DNA from: Nocardioides furvisabuli
GTDB lineage: Bacteria > Actinomycetota > Actinomycetes > Propionibacteriales > Nocardioidaceae
Direction of reading: 5' to 3'
Length of the DNA: 64,000 nt
NCBI RefSeq assembly: GCF_021083185.1
Contig: NZ_JAIGQB010000005.1
Location: forward strand, 248,001 to 312,000
Shown: positions 24,218 to 33,758 of the stretch, piece by piece
Numbering within the stretch: the stretch's first letter is position 1
How the letters are laid out: every line of letters starts with the position of its first letter
Position numbers and translations under genes: made by a program
The notes under the pieces: generated by a model
Databases searched by the model: none
The model's input: the letters and a program-made list of their open reading frames with translations, nothing else
Told to the model about the DNA's origin: nothing

Positions 24218-26610
24218 CCACCAAGCTGTTCGGCACCAAGGTCGCCCGCGTCGAGGACCAGCGCTTCCTGCGCGGCCAGGGCCGCTACGTCGACGACCTG
24301 CTCCACGACGACCCACGGCTGCTGCACGCCGCGGTGCTCCGCTCGCCCCACGCGCACGCCCGCATCACCGACATCGACGTCTCCGACGTGCTCGACGTCG
24401 AGGGCGTGGTGGCCGTGTGGACCCACGACGACCTCACCGACGCGATGGCCGAGCCGCTCCCGCTGCTCATCCCGCACCCGACGCTGACCCACGGGCGCAC
24501 CCAGTACGCCCTGGCGAAGGACGAGGTGAACCACGTCGGCGAGGCGATCGCCTTCGTGGTCGCCGTCGACCGCTACGTCGCCGAGGACGCGGTCGCGCGG
24601 ATCCGGGTCACGTACGAGCACCTCGAGCCGGTCGTCGGCATCGACGCCGCCCGCGCCGCGACGCGACTGGTGCACGACGACGTGCCCGGCAACGTCGGCG
24701 CCCGGATGGAGCAGGAGAACGGCGACGCCCGCGCGGCCATCGCCGACGCCCCGCACACGCTGGTGCTCGACCTCGACATCGAACGGTCCGCCTGCACGCC
24801 GATGGAGGGTCGCGGCACCGTCGCGCGCTGGGACCCCGACACCAGCCGGCTGACGGTCTGGTCGTCCACGCAGACCTCCACCGGCGTACGCGGCTGCGTG
24901 GCGGCCAAGCTCGGCCTCGACCTGGCCAAGGTCGACGTCATCACCCCCGACGTCGGCGGCGGCTTCGGCGTCAAGGTCGTGCACCCGTGGCCCGAGGAGC
25001 TCCTCGTCCCGCTGGCCGCGAAGACGCTGGGCCGGCCGGTGAAGTTCACCGAGGACCGTCGCGAGCACTTCATCTCCTCCGCCCACGAGCGCGCGCAGCA
25101 GCACCACGTGGAGGTCGGCTTCGACGACGCCGGCCGCGTGCTGGGCCTCAACGTCGAGTTCTGGCACGACCACGGCGCCTACACGCCGTACGGCCTGATC
25201 GTCCCGATCATCACCTCGACCCAGCTGCTCGGCCCCTACAAGCCGCTCAACTACCGGGTCGTCTTCGAGTCGCTCTACACCAACACCGTCATCGTCACGC
25301 CCTACCGCGGCGCCGGGCGCCCGCAGGGCTGCTTCGTGATGGAGCGCACCATGGACGCGATCGCGGCCTACCTCGGCAAGGACCGCACCGAGGTGCGCAG
25401 CGCCAACTTCATCCAGCCCGACGAGTTCCCCTACGAGCACGGCCTGATCTTCCAGGACGGCCGCGAGCTGACCTACGACTCCGGCGACTACCCGGCCTCG
25501 CTGGAGAAGCTCAAGGCGCTGGTCGGCTGGGACGACTTCGAGGACTTCCGCGCCGAGATGGCCGCCCAGGGACGTCGCGTCGGCATCGGCCTGGCCTGCT
25601 ACGTCGAGGGCACCGGCGTCGGCCCCTACGAGGGCGCCCACGTGCACGTCGAGACCTCCGGCAAGGTCAAGGTCGCCACCGGCCTGACCACGCAGGGCCA
25701 GGGCCACCAGACCGCGTTCGCGCAGATCGTCGCCGACACCCTCGGCGTGCGCTTCGAGGACGTCGAGATCACCACCGGCGACACCCGCAAGATGCCCTAC
25801 GCCGTGGGCACCTTCGCCTCGCGCGCCGCAGTGATGAGCGGCTCCGCGATCCACCTCGCCGCGCTGCGCGCGAAGGAGAAGGCGCTGCGGATCGCCGCCG
25901 AAGCGCTGGAGGCGGCCGAGGAGGACCTAGAGATCGTCGACGGTGTCGTGAGCGTCAGGGGCACCGACGCGAGCATCGACCTGGGCACGGTCGCGGTCCT
26001 GTCCAACCCGCTGCGCTACGCCTTCGACGAGGCGTCCAAGGCCGCCACGCAGTTCAGCGTCGGCGACCCCGGCAAGCCGCCGGTGGCCGAGGACGACGAG
26101 CCGGGCCTGGAGGGCAAGGACTTCTACTCCCCGCCGCGCTCGACCTTCGCCAACGGCATGCACGCCGTGATCGTGGAGACCGATCCCGACACCGCCGAGA
26201 TCACGATCCTCAAGTACGCCGTCGTCCACGACTGCGGGCACCTGATCAACCCGATGATCGTCGAGGGCCAGATCCACGGCGGCGTCGCGCAGGGGGTGGG
26301 CGGTGCGCTCTACGAGCGGATGGCCTACGACGAGTCCGGGCAGCTGCTCAACGCCTCCTTCATGGACTTCCTGATGCCCTACGCCTCCGAGGTGCCGACC
26401 AGCATCGACATCGACCACCTCGAGACCCCCTCGCCCCTCAACCCGCTCGGCATCAAGGGCGCGGGCGAGGCGGGCGTCATCCCGTCCGCCGCGGTGTTCG
26501 CCGCGGCGATCGAGGACGCCGAGGGCTTCCCCATCACGGCGATGCCCATCTCGCCGTCCGAGCTGTACGCGTTGCGCCTGTCGCACGCCGACCCCGAGGA
26601 GACCTCGTGA
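24214..26610 (+). CDS. Molybdenum hydroxylase, Moco-binding (large) subunit
   Basis: A 798-residue xanthine-oxidase-family subunit. N-terminal domain (GTKVARVEDQRFLRGQGRYVDD) and Moco domains (PDVGGGFGVK; TQGQGHQT; GIKGAGEAG with catalytic Glu752) are complete. The active-site loop reads PYRGAGR (363-369), as in form II proteins, and lacks the Cys of true CO dehydrogenases (AYXCSFR), so it is not a CO oxidiser. Hydroxylation of a nucleobase is likely from its coupling to an NCS2 permease. With a barbiturase-type gene in the same region, uracil or thymine to barbiturate is the favoured reaction (inference); xanthine or another N-heterocycle is possible. Confidence 0.9.
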   Translation: MTTKLFGTKVARVEDQRFLRGQGRYVDDLLHDDPRLLHAAVLRSPHAHARITDIDVSDVLDVEGVVAVWTHDDLTDAMAEPLPLLIPHPTLTHGRTQYALAKDEVNHVGEAIAFVVAVDRYVAEDAVARIRVTYEHLEPVVGIDAARAATRLVHDDVPGNVGARMEQENGDARAAIADAPHTLVLDLDIERSACTPMEGRGTVARWDPDTSRLTVWSSTQTSTGVRGCVAAKLGLDLAKVDVITPDVGGGFGVKVVHPWPEELLVPLAAKTLGRPVKFTEDRREHFISSAHERAQQHHVEVGFDDAGRVLGLNVEFWHDHGAYTPYGLIVPIITSTQLLGPYKPLNYRVVFESLYTNTVIVTPYRGAGRPQGCFVMERTMDAIAAYLGKDRTEVRSANFIQPDEFPYEHGLIFQDGRELTYDSGDYPASLEKLKALVGWDDFEDFRAEMAAQGRRVGIGLACYVEGTGVGPYEGAHVHVETSGKVKVATGLTTQGQGHQTAFAQIVADTLGVRFEDVEITTGDTRKMPYAVGTFASRAAVMSGSAIHLAALRAKEKALRIAAEALEAAEEDLEIVDGVVSVRGTDASIDLGTVAVLSNPLRYAFDEASKAATQFSVGDPGKPPVAEDDEPGLEGKDFYSPPRSTFANGMHAVIVETDPDTAEITILKYAVVHDCGHLINPMIVEGQIHGGVAQGVGGALYERMAYDESGQLLNASFMDFLMPYASEVPTSIDIDHLETPSPLNPLGIKGAGEAGVIPSAAVFAAAIEDAEGFPITAMPISPSELYALRLSHADPEETS

Positions 26611-27251
26611 AGTTCACCGGAGAGAACGTCCTGGCCGCACCCGTGGAGCAGGCGTGGGACGCGCTGCTCGACCCGGCGGTGCTCGTGCGCACCATCCCGG
26701 GCTGCGAGAAGCTCGAGGCGACGGGCGAGAACGCCTACGCGATGACCGTCACCGCCGGTGTCGCCTCGATCAAGGGCACCTACGCCGGCTCGTGCGAGCT
26801 GCGCGACCTCGTCGAGCACGAGTCGCTGGTGATGAAGCTCGACGGCGCCGGCGCTCCCGGCACGATCGGTGCCACGGTCAACGTGCGCTTCACCCCCGAG
26901 GGCTCCTCGACGCGGATCTCGTACGACGCCGACGCCGTCGTCGGCGGGATGATCGGCGGCGTCGGGCAGCGCATGCTCACCAGCGTCTCGCGCCGCATGG
27001 CCGGGGAGTTCTTCGGCAACGTCGACGGTGTGCTCGCAGGCACCGCCCCCGCGCCCGCTGCTGCCGCGGTTGCGGGCGCGCCCGCAACGACCGGCGCAGC
27101 GGCGCCCGCCGCGGCCGGGCAGGTCTTCACCGCCCCGGCCCCCGCGCCCGCGGCCGCGTCGCGCCAGGAGTTCCTCACCGGTGTCGCCGTCGGTGCCGGC
27201 CTCGTCGTCCTCGGCGTCGTGGTGGGCGGGATCCTGGGTCGCCGCCGATGA
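26607..27251 (+). CDS. CoxG-like SRPBCC protein with C-terminal membrane anchor
   Basis: A 214-residue protein starting at GTG 26607 in a GTGA overlap. Residues 1-145 are a CoxG/SRPBCC domain (NVLAAPVEQAWDALLDPAVL, TIPGCEKLE, GGMIGGVGQRML). An Ala/Pro-rich linker of about 45 residues follows, then a C-terminal membrane helix (LTGVAVGAGLVVLGVVVGGI) and a short Arg tail. CoxG-type proteins have been linked to attaching CoxMSL-type enzymes to the membrane and to quinone delivery, so this hydroxylase may pass electrons to the respiratory chain rather than NAD+ (inference). Confidence 0.88.
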   Translation: MKFTGENVLAAPVEQAWDALLDPAVLVRTIPGCEKLEATGENAYAMTVTAGVASIKGTYAGSCELRDLVEHESLVMKLDGAGAPGTIGATVNVRFTPEGSSTRISYDADAVVGGMIGGVGQRMLTSVSRRMAGEFFGNVDGVLAGTAPAPAAAAVAGAPATTGAAAPAAAGQVFTAPAPAPAAASRQEFLTGVAVGAGLVVLGVVVGGILGRRR

Positions 27252-28642
27252 GCGACCTGACGGTCGACTCCACCGCCCGCGCGCAGGTGGCCGCCGTACG
27301 CTCCGGTGAGGTCTCGGCCACCGAGCTGCTCGAGCTGCACCTCGACCGGATCGAGGAGCGCAACCCCGAGCTCAACGCGATCGTCTCGCTCGACGCCGAG
27401 CGCGCGCGGGCGTGGGCGGCCGTCGCCGACCAGGCGCAGGCCTCCGGCGAGGTGGTCGGCCCGCTGCACGGACTGCCCTTCGCGGTGAAGGACACCCACG
27501 CGCTCCAGGGCTGGCGCACGACCTACGGCTCGCCGATCTTCGCCGACGCCGTCGCCGACCACGACGTCCTGCACGTCGAGCGGGTGCGCGCGGCCGGCGC
27601 GGTCTTCGTCGGCAAGACCAACGTGCCGGAGTTCGCCGCGGGGTCGCACACCTTCAACACGGTCTTCGGCGTCACCCGCAACCCGGTCGACCCGACCCGC
27701 TCGGCCGGCGGCTCGAGCGGGGGAGCGGCGTGCGCCCTGGCCTCGGGGATGGTGCCGCTGGCCGACGGCTCGGACATGGGTGGCTCGCTGCGCAACCCGG
27801 CGTCGTTCTGCGGTGTCGTCGGGATGCGGCCCTCGCTCGGCCGGGTGCCGGAGTGGCCGCTCTACAACCAGTGGGAGACCACGTCGGTGGGTGGGCCGAT
27901 GGCGCGCAACGTGGGCGATCTCGCCCTGCTCCTCTCCGTGCTCGCCGGTCCCGACCCGCGCGCCCCTCATGCCCTCGGCGACCCCGGCGCCACCTTCGCG
28001 CCCGAGCTCCGGCCCGCCCCGCTGGGAGGGCTGCGGGTCGCCTGCTCGGTTGACCTCGGCGGCGCACTGGTGGTCGACCACGCGGTCGCGGACGTCGTGC
28101 GCGACACCGCGACGCGGCTCTCCGATGCCGGCGCGGCCGTCACCGGTGCCGCCCCCGACCTCGCGCTGGCCGACGACACCTTCCGCACGCTCCGGGCCTG
28201 GCACTTCCAGGCGAAGTTCGGCGCGCTCCTCGCCGAGCACCCGACGTCGTTCAAGCCGTCCCTCGAGGCCAACATCCGGGCGGGGGAGTCGCTGACCGGA
28301 GCCGACGTGGCGCGGGCCTACTCCCAGCGCACCTCGCTGTCGGAGACGATGCGGCTCTTCTTCGACGAGCACGACGTGCTGCTGCTGCCGACCTCGCAGG
28401 TGCCGCCCTTCCCGGTGGAGCAGGAGTTCCCCGAGACGATCAACGGCCAGGACATGCCGGACTACCTGGCCTGGATGCGATCGGCCTACTTCATCACCGT
28501 CACCGGCTGCCCGGCGATCTCCGTGCCTGCCGGCACCACGTCCGACGGCCTGCCGATCGGGGTCCAGCTCGTCGCGCGCCACGGCGCCGACCGGCAGCTG
28601 CTCGAGGTCGCGGCGGCGGTGGAGGAGCTCCTCGCCGGCTGA
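27248..28642 (+). CDS. Amidase-signature family amidohydrolase
   Basis: A 464-residue amidase with the Ser-cisSer-Lys triad visible: Lys81 (PFAVKD), Ser156 (AGGSSGGAA) and nucleophile Ser180 (SDMGGSLRNPAS). It hydrolyses linear amides or ureido compounds. It is coupled by a 4-base overlap to the molybdenum hydroxylase genes. Candidates in a pyrimidine route are ureidomalonate (ureidomalonase of Rhodococcus yields malonate and urea) or malonamate. Annotation as a GatA-like protein would be wrong, since no GatB/GatC is nearby. Substrate not determined. Confidence 0.88.
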   Translation: MSDLTVDSTARAQVAAVRSGEVSATELLELHLDRIEERNPELNAIVSLDAERARAWAAVADQAQASGEVVGPLHGLPFAVKDTHALQGWRTTYGSPIFADAVADHDVLHVERVRAAGAVFVGKTNVPEFAAGSHTFNTVFGVTRNPVDPTRSAGGSSGGAACALASGMVPLADGSDMGGSLRNPASFCGVVGMRPSLGRVPEWPLYNQWETTSVGGPMARNVGDLALLLSVLAGPDPRAPHALGDPGATFAPELRPAPLGGLRVACSVDLGGALVVDHAVADVVRDTATRLSDAGAAVTGAAPDLALADDTFRTLRAWHFQAKFGALLAEHPTSFKPSLEANIRAGESLTGADVARAYSQRTSLSETMRLFFDEHDVLLLPTSQVPPFPVEQEFPETINGQDMPDYLAWMRSAYFITVTGCPAISVPAGTTSDGLPIGVQLVARHGADRQLLEVAAAVEELLAG

Positions 28643-28644
28643 CG

Positions 28645-28717
28645 CCTGTGCACACACCTGTGGACAGGCCTGTGCAGTAAGGCGTCGGACTGGGGACGAC
28701 GGGCACTCTCCTGTGCA
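28645..28717 (+). repeat. Phased CCTGTGSA direct repeats upstream of hyuA
   Basis: CCTGTGCA (28645), CCTGTGGA (28657) and CCTGTGCA (28669) start exactly 12 bases apart, and a fourth copy lies at 28710. The middle copy extends to the inverted repeat CCTGTGGACAGG. The array begins 2 bases after the amidase stop, in the 250-base gap before hyuA. A regulator-binding array is possible. Otherwise the gap holds no gene that I can support. Confidence 0.45.
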
Positions 28718-28892
28718 CGTCACGCCGGCGGAGCAGAACCTGCGGTGGCGGGGACCCGACGGTACGGAGTGGTCGACCGGGACATCGCCACGGCCGGTCT
28801 TGGCGCGTGGGCCAAGAGCTGTCGAAGGATGGGCGTTCCGTCGGCAATGTCTGCCGTGGTCCTCCCCGCAGCGGCTCGGTTGAATCCTTCCC

Positions 28893-30980
28893 ATGAGCAA
28901 TCGGCGGATCAGGATCGGCATCGACACCGGTGGCACGTTCACCGACGTGGTGGCCTTCGACGAGGACTCGGGCGAGCTGGTCACGACCAAGACCCCGAGC
29001 ACCCCGGGCAACCCGGCGGACGGCTTCATCGCCGGCATCGAGAAGATCCTCGGGATCGTGGGCGCAGAGGGCGCCGACATCGCCGCGGTGTCGCACGGCA
29101 CGACCGTGGCGACCAACAAGCTCCTCGAGGGCAAGGTGGAGGCGCTCGGCTTCATCACCACCGAGGGCTACGAGTTCATGCTGGAGATCGCGCGCCAGTC
29201 GGTGCCCGACGGCTACGGCAACTCCTACTTCTGGGTCAAGCCCGACCGCATCGTGCCGGCCGACCGGGTCCGCACCGTCGGCGGTCGTCTCGACTTCACC
29301 GGAGCCGAGGTGCGGCCCTTCGACGAGGAGTCCGCGGTCGCCGCGGCGCGGTGGTTCCGCGACCAGGGCATCACCACCCTCGGCGTGTGCCTGCTCCACG
29401 CGTACGCCAACGACGAGCACGAGCTCCGCATGCGCGAGATCCTGCGCCGTGAGCACCCCGAGGCCGTCGTGTCGATCTCCAGCGAGGTGCTGCGCGAGTA
29501 CCGCGAGTACGAGCGCGCGATGACCACGCTGGTCGACGCGGCCGTGAAGCCCAACGTCAGCCGCTACGTCACCAACATCTCCGAGCGTCTGGTGGGCTTC
29601 ACCGGCAACGAGATCCCCTTCTACGTGATGAAGTCCAACGGTGGCGTGCTGTCCGCCGACGAGGTCGTCCACCAGCCCATCACCACCGTGCTGTCCGGGC
29701 CGGCCGCCGGTGCCCTCGGCGCCGCGCTGATCGCCAAGGTCGCCGGCTTCCCGCGCATCCTCACGTGCGACGGAGGTGGGACCTCGACCGACGTCTCGGT
29801 CGTCCTCGACGGCGAGCCGACCCTCACCACCGAGGGCACCGTCGGTGCCTATCCGAGCAAGATCCCGATGATCGACGTCGTCACCGTCGGTGCGGGCGGC
29901 GGCTCCATCGCCTGGCTCTCGCCCGAGGGCACCCTCAAGGTCGGCCCCCACTCGGCCGGCGCCGACCCCGGCCCGCTCTGCTACGCCAAGGGCGGCACGA
30001 ACCCGACCATCACCGACGCGCACGTCACGCTCGGCCGGATCCCTCCCCACCTGCTCGGCGGCGAGATCCCGCTGGACGTGGACGCCGCGCGTGCCGGCAT
30101 CGCCGACCTCGCCGACCGCCTCGGACTCGACTTCGAGCGCTGCGCCAGTGGCATCCTCGAGATCTCCGCCTGGAACCAGGCCAACGCCCTGCGCCAGGTG
30201 AGCGTCAAGCGCGGCCTGGACGTGCGCGACTTCATGCTCACGACCTTCGGTGGCTCCGGCTCGCTGCTGGCGTGCCGTCTCGTCGACATCCTGGACCTGG
30301 CGGGCGTCGTGGTGCCGCCCAACCCGGGCAACGTGAGCGCCTTCGGCCTGCTGACCGTCGACGTGAAGAACGACTACGTCCAGACCCACGTCGCCAAGGA
30401 GTCCGCGCTCGACCACGCAGCCGTCCAGACGGTGCTCGACACCCTCACCGACCGGGCCCGCGAGGCGCTCGCCAAGGAGGGCTTCGCCCCGGACCAGCAC
30501 CAGTTCCACCGCACCATCGACGTGCGCTACGTCGGCCAGGCCTACGAGGTGCGCGTCGCCGCGCCCGAGGGTGTCGTCGACGACGCGTACGTCGCCCGGG
30601 TGGCCGACACCTTCCACGCCGAGCACCGCCAGCTCTACGGCTACGACTTCCGCGGCGACGCCACCCAGCAGGTCGAGTGGGTCAACCTCCGTGTCACCGG
30701 CATCGGGCCGATCACGCGTCCGGAGATCCCGACCCTCGACAAGGTCGACGGCACCGTCGAGGACCGCGCGGTGCGCGGACGCCGTCCGGTGTGCTTCGAC
30801 CCCGATCAGGGCTACGTCGACACCCCGGTCATCTGGCGCACCGACCTCGGCGCCGGCGACACCTTCACCGGCCCGGCCATCGTGGAGGAGTTCGGCTCCA
30901 CCATCCCTGTCCACCCCGGCTTCGAGGTCGTGGTCGACGACTGGGCCAACCTCGTGATCCGGAAGGAGTCGGGCCGATGA
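28893..30980 (+). CDS. hyuA: Hydantoinase/oxoprolinase family protein, subunit A
   Basis: A 695-residue HyuA-type protein. The N-terminus has the ASKHA-fold phosphate loop DTGGTFTD and the matching GGGTSTDVSVV later, the ATP-binding elements of the 5-oxoprolinase/hydantoinase A family. Family members use ATP to phosphorylate and open cyclic amides (5-oxoproline, N-methylhydantoin, caprolactam) or to carboxylate ketones. It needs HyuB, encoded directly after with a 4-base overlap. Next to a barbiturase-type gene it may act on a hydantoin- or pyrimidine-derived lactam, but the substrate cannot be read from sequence. ATG 28893 is 250 bases from the amidase, so it may have its own promoter. Confidence 0.9.
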   Translation: MSNRRIRIGIDTGGTFTDVVAFDEDSGELVTTKTPSTPGNPADGFIAGIEKILGIVGAEGADIAAVSHGTTVATNKLLEGKVEALGFITTEGYEFMLEIARQSVPDGYGNSYFWVKPDRIVPADRVRTVGGRLDFTGAEVRPFDEESAVAAARWFRDQGITTLGVCLLHAYANDEHELRMREILRREHPEAVVSISSEVLREYREYERAMTTLVDAAVKPNVSRYVTNISERLVGFTGNEIPFYVMKSNGGVLSADEVVHQPITTVLSGPAAGALGAALIAKVAGFPRILTCDGGGTSTDVSVVLDGEPTLTTEGTVGAYPSKIPMIDVVTVGAGGGSIAWLSPEGTLKVGPHSAGADPGPLCYAKGGTNPTITDAHVTLGRIPPHLLGGEIPLDVDAARAGIADLADRLGLDFERCASGILEISAWNQANALRQVSVKRGLDVRDFMLTTFGGSGSLLACRLVDILDLAGVVVPPNPGNVSAFGLLTVDVKNDYVQTHVAKESALDHAAVQTVLDTLTDRAREALAKEGFAPDQHQFHRTIDVRYVGQAYEVRVAAPEGVVDDAYVARVADTFHAEHRQLYGYDFRGDATQQVEWVNLRVTGIGPITRPEIPTLDKVDGTVEDRAVRGRRPVCFDPDQGYVDTPVIWRTDLGAGDTFTGPAIVEEFGSTIPVHPGFEVVVDDWANLVIRKESGR

Positions 30981-32989
30981 GCACCAGCACGAGCACCGAC
31001 GTCAGCACCCGCCCCGTGGACCCGGCCTACGTCACCGCCAAGCCGGTCAACCCGGCCGGCCTGCCCACGGCGTACGAGCACGGCGGGCGCCTCACGCCCG
31101 AGGGATCGAGCGTCGACCCGATCCTCGTCGAGATCGTCCAGGGCACCCTGGCCAGCGTCGAGATGGAGGTCGAGACCGCGATCGGCCGCACCAGCCGCTC
31201 GCCGATGATCCGCGACGCCCACGACTTCCGCGCCGGCATCCACGACCGGCAGCTGCGCAAGCTCACCGGCCGCTCCTACAGCGCGCTCGTGCACCCGATC
31301 GTGCGCGACTTCCCGCTGGAGGAGATGCGCGAGGGCGACGTCTTCTTCCACAACGACGTCTACGAGTCCGAGGGCGGCATCGGCCACCTGCCCGACCTGT
31401 GCGTCACCGTCCCCGTCTTCCACGAGGGCGAGGTCGTGGCGTTCGTCCAGGCCTTCGGTCACCACGACGACATCGGAGGCGCCTGCCCCGGCTCGATGCC
31501 GAGCGGGGCGACCAGCGTCTACGAGGAGGGCCTCGCGGTCCCGCCGATCAAGCTGTGGGAGGCGGGTGTGCCCAACAAGGCCGCGCTGCGGATCATGACG
31601 CGCAACTCGCGGATGCCCGACAGCCTGGCCGCCGACCTCGACGCCGAGTGCTCCGCCTGCCTGATGGGCGCGCGTCGTCTCAGCGAGCTGTTCGGGCGCT
31701 ACGGGCGCGAGGCGATCGAGACCTCCTTCGACGCGATCCTCGACGCGACCACCGAGACCTACCGCCGCGAGATCCTGTCCAAGATCCCCGACGGCACCTA
31801 CGTCTGGGAGGACTACGCCGAGCACGACGGCGTCGACGAGCCGCAGCTGCACACCCAGCGGATCACCCTCACCAAGGTCAGCGACGCGCCGGCCGACCCC
31901 GAGAACGGTCGCCCGGCCGGACCCCGGCTGATCATCGACTTCACCGGCACCAGCGCGCAGGCCAAGGGGCCGATCAACCACTGCGGCGACTACGTCGGCG
32001 GGAACTTCCTCAAGAAGTGGCTCGCGCCGATCCTGCGCAACCTCGCCGACACCCCCGAGCGGATGGCCGAGCTCGACGTCAACGAGGGCATCGTGCCGCT
32101 CATCGAGATGCGGTTCCCCGAGAAGGGCACCCTGCTCACCCCGATCCACCCGGGGCCGACCAACGCCCGCACCTTCGTGATCCTGCGCCTGCTCGGCGTG
32201 CTCGCCGGCGTCGTGGCCAAGGCGGTGGACGGGAAGATGCCGGCAGACCAGGAGACGATCCGCTACACCGGCGTCTACGGCAAGGACCTCGAGGGCAACG
32301 ACTACCTCATGCGCGAGGTGCTCGGCGGCGGCTCGGGCGGTCGCTACTACGCCGACGGCGAGGACACCATCCACGTGGTGCCCGACTCCCGCAACCTGCC
32401 GACCGAGTTCACCGAGTCGCGCTTCCCCTTCATCGTGGAGCGCCTCGGCCTCGCGGTCGACTCCGGCGGCGCGGGGGAGTTCCGCGGCGGCCTGGGCTAC
32501 GAGAAGCAGATCCGGATGCTCAAGGACGCGCACTTCATGTCCATCGCCGACCGCTCGATCCTGGCCTGCTGGGGCGTGCGCGGCGGCAAGGCCGGTGCCC
32601 CCTTCCAGGTCGTCATCGACCCGGGCGGGCCGGACGAGCGCGAGGTCGACGCCCTCGCCGACGCCGAGGTCATCCGCGCCGGACAGGTCGTGCGGATCCG
32701 GACGACCGGCGGTGGCGGCTGGGGCGACCCGCTCGCCCGCGACCCCGAGCTCGTCGTGCGCGACGTGGTCTGGGGCAAGGTGTCGGCCGAGGCCGCGCTG
32801 CGCGACTACGGCGTGGTGCTCACCGGGTCGCGTGACGGTGGTGACCTCGGCTTCGACGCCTCGGCCACCGAGGCCGAGCGTGCCGGCCGGGCCTCGTGGA
32901 GCCGGGAGGACGACGCGTTCTTCGACCGCGGTCCGGGCTACGCCGAGCTGGCCGACGGCGCGGCGTTCGCCGAGGTCGACAGGGTCTGA
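30977..32989 (+). CDS. hyuB: Hydantoinase/oxoprolinase family protein, subunit B
   Basis: A 670-residue HyuB-type protein with the family's conserved blocks: SPMIRDAHDFRAGI, GDVFFHNDVYESEGGIGHLPD, AFGHHDDIGG, CGDYVGGNFLKKWLAP and the C-terminal RTTGGGGWGDPLARD. The His/Asp segments include likely metal ligands. It forms the catalytic complex with HyuA. The first about 40 residues are Thr/Ser/Pro-rich. ATG 30977 overlaps the hyuA stop. At about 670 residues it is somewhat longer than many HyuB proteins, mainly at the ends. Confidence 0.9.
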   Translation: MSTSTSTDVSTRPVDPAYVTAKPVNPAGLPTAYEHGGRLTPEGSSVDPILVEIVQGTLASVEMEVETAIGRTSRSPMIRDAHDFRAGIHDRQLRKLTGRSYSALVHPIVRDFPLEEMREGDVFFHNDVYESEGGIGHLPDLCVTVPVFHEGEVVAFVQAFGHHDDIGGACPGSMPSGATSVYEEGLAVPPIKLWEAGVPNKAALRIMTRNSRMPDSLAADLDAECSACLMGARRLSELFGRYGREAIETSFDAILDATTETYRREILSKIPDGTYVWEDYAEHDGVDEPQLHTQRITLTKVSDAPADPENGRPAGPRLIIDFTGTSAQAKGPINHCGDYVGGNFLKKWLAPILRNLADTPERMAELDVNEGIVPLIEMRFPEKGTLLTPIHPGPTNARTFVILRLLGVLAGVVAKAVDGKMPADQETIRYTGVYGKDLEGNDYLMREVLGGGSGGRYYADGEDTIHVVPDSRNLPTEFTESRFPFIVERLGLAVDSGGAGEFRGGLGYEKQIRMLKDAHFMSIADRSILACWGVRGGKAGAPFQVVIDPGGPDEREVDALADAEVIRAGQVVRIRTTGGGGWGDPLARDPELVVRDVVWGKVSAEAALRDYGVVLTGSRDGGDLGFDASATEAERAGRASWSREDDAFFDRGPGYAELADGAAFAEVDRV

Positions 32990-32993
32990 CTCG

Positions 32994-33674
32994 ATGTCGG
33001 CGTCGGTGCAGCGCGTCGCGGTGCTGGGCGGCCACGGCAAGACCGGCCGCGCGGTGTGCGAGGCACTCGCCGCCCGGGGCGTCGGGGCCGTTGCGCTGGG
33101 GCGCTCGGACTGGCCGGACCTCGCCGTGGCGGTGGCCGGCTGCGAGGCGGCGTACGTCATCGCGCCCAACCTGCACCCCGACGAGCCGGCGTACGTCGCC
33201 TCCGCCCTGGCCGCCCTTTTGGCGGGCGGCGTGGGGCGGGTCGTCTACCACTCGGTGGCCTCGCCCTACGCGCCCGCGATGCCGCACCACATGGGCAAGG
33301 CTGCCTGCGAGGACCTCGTCCGCCGCAGCGGGCTGGCGTGGACGATCCTCCAACCCGGCGCCTACCTCCAGAACCTCGACCTCACCGGTCCGCTCGACCT
33401 GCCCTACTCGCCCGACGTGCCGTTCGGCTTCCTCGACCTCTCCGACCTCGGGCGGGCTGCCGCGGTCGTGCTGACGCAGGAAGGCCACGCCGGAGCGACG
33501 TACGAGCTCGCGACCCGCGCCGCGACGGTCCGCGAGCTCGCCGACGAGGCGGGCGTCGAGGTCCGCCGGGTGCCCGACCCCGGGACGCACCCGTGGCTGT
33601 CGGCGATGTTCGCTTACTACGACGCGCACGGGTTGCCGGTGGGTGACCGGGTGCTGAAGTCCTTGATCGGCTGA
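32994..33674 (+). CDS. NmrA-like NAD(P)-binding Rossmann protein
   Basis: A 226-residue short-chain-dehydrogenase-like protein with N-terminal dinucleotide loop VLGGHGKTGR (GxxGxxG) and NmrA-type pattern: VYHSVASPYAP, then WTILQPGAYLQNL. The canonical Tyr-Lys pair of classical SDRs is not evident, so it may be a redox sensor or atypical reductase. It starts 4 bases after hyuB and is probably cotranscribed, but a role in ring degradation is only inferred. Confidence 0.8.
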   Translation: MSASVQRVAVLGGHGKTGRAVCEALAARGVGAVALGRSDWPDLAVAVAGCEAAYVIAPNLHPDEPAYVASALAALLAGGVGRVVYHSVASPYAPAMPHHMGKAACEDLVRRSGLAWTILQPGAYLQNLDLTGPLDLPYSPDVPFGFLDLSDLGRAAAVVLTQEGHAGATYELATRAATVRELADEAGVEVRRVPDPGTHPWLSAMFAYYDAHGLPVGDRVLKSLIG

Positions 33675-33758
33675 GCGCGTCGCGCGTCCTTCCGGGGCCT
33701 CGACCAGTAGGAAGTGCGCAGACGCAGGCATCGGGCCTGCCCCCCGCAGGAGATCACC

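Noticed and set aside
24214..26610. Aerobic CO dehydrogenase
   Set aside because: The active-site loop is PYRGAGR and lacks the Cys of true CO dehydrogenases; the neighbours point to nucleobases.
27248..28642. GatA subunit of the Asp/Glu-tRNA amidotransferase
   Set aside because: It is in a catabolic operon without gatB or gatC and lacks a tRNA-linked context.
28657..28668. DnaA box / replication origin
   Set aside because: A single site with one mismatch and no dnaA, dnaN or AT-rich region nearby.
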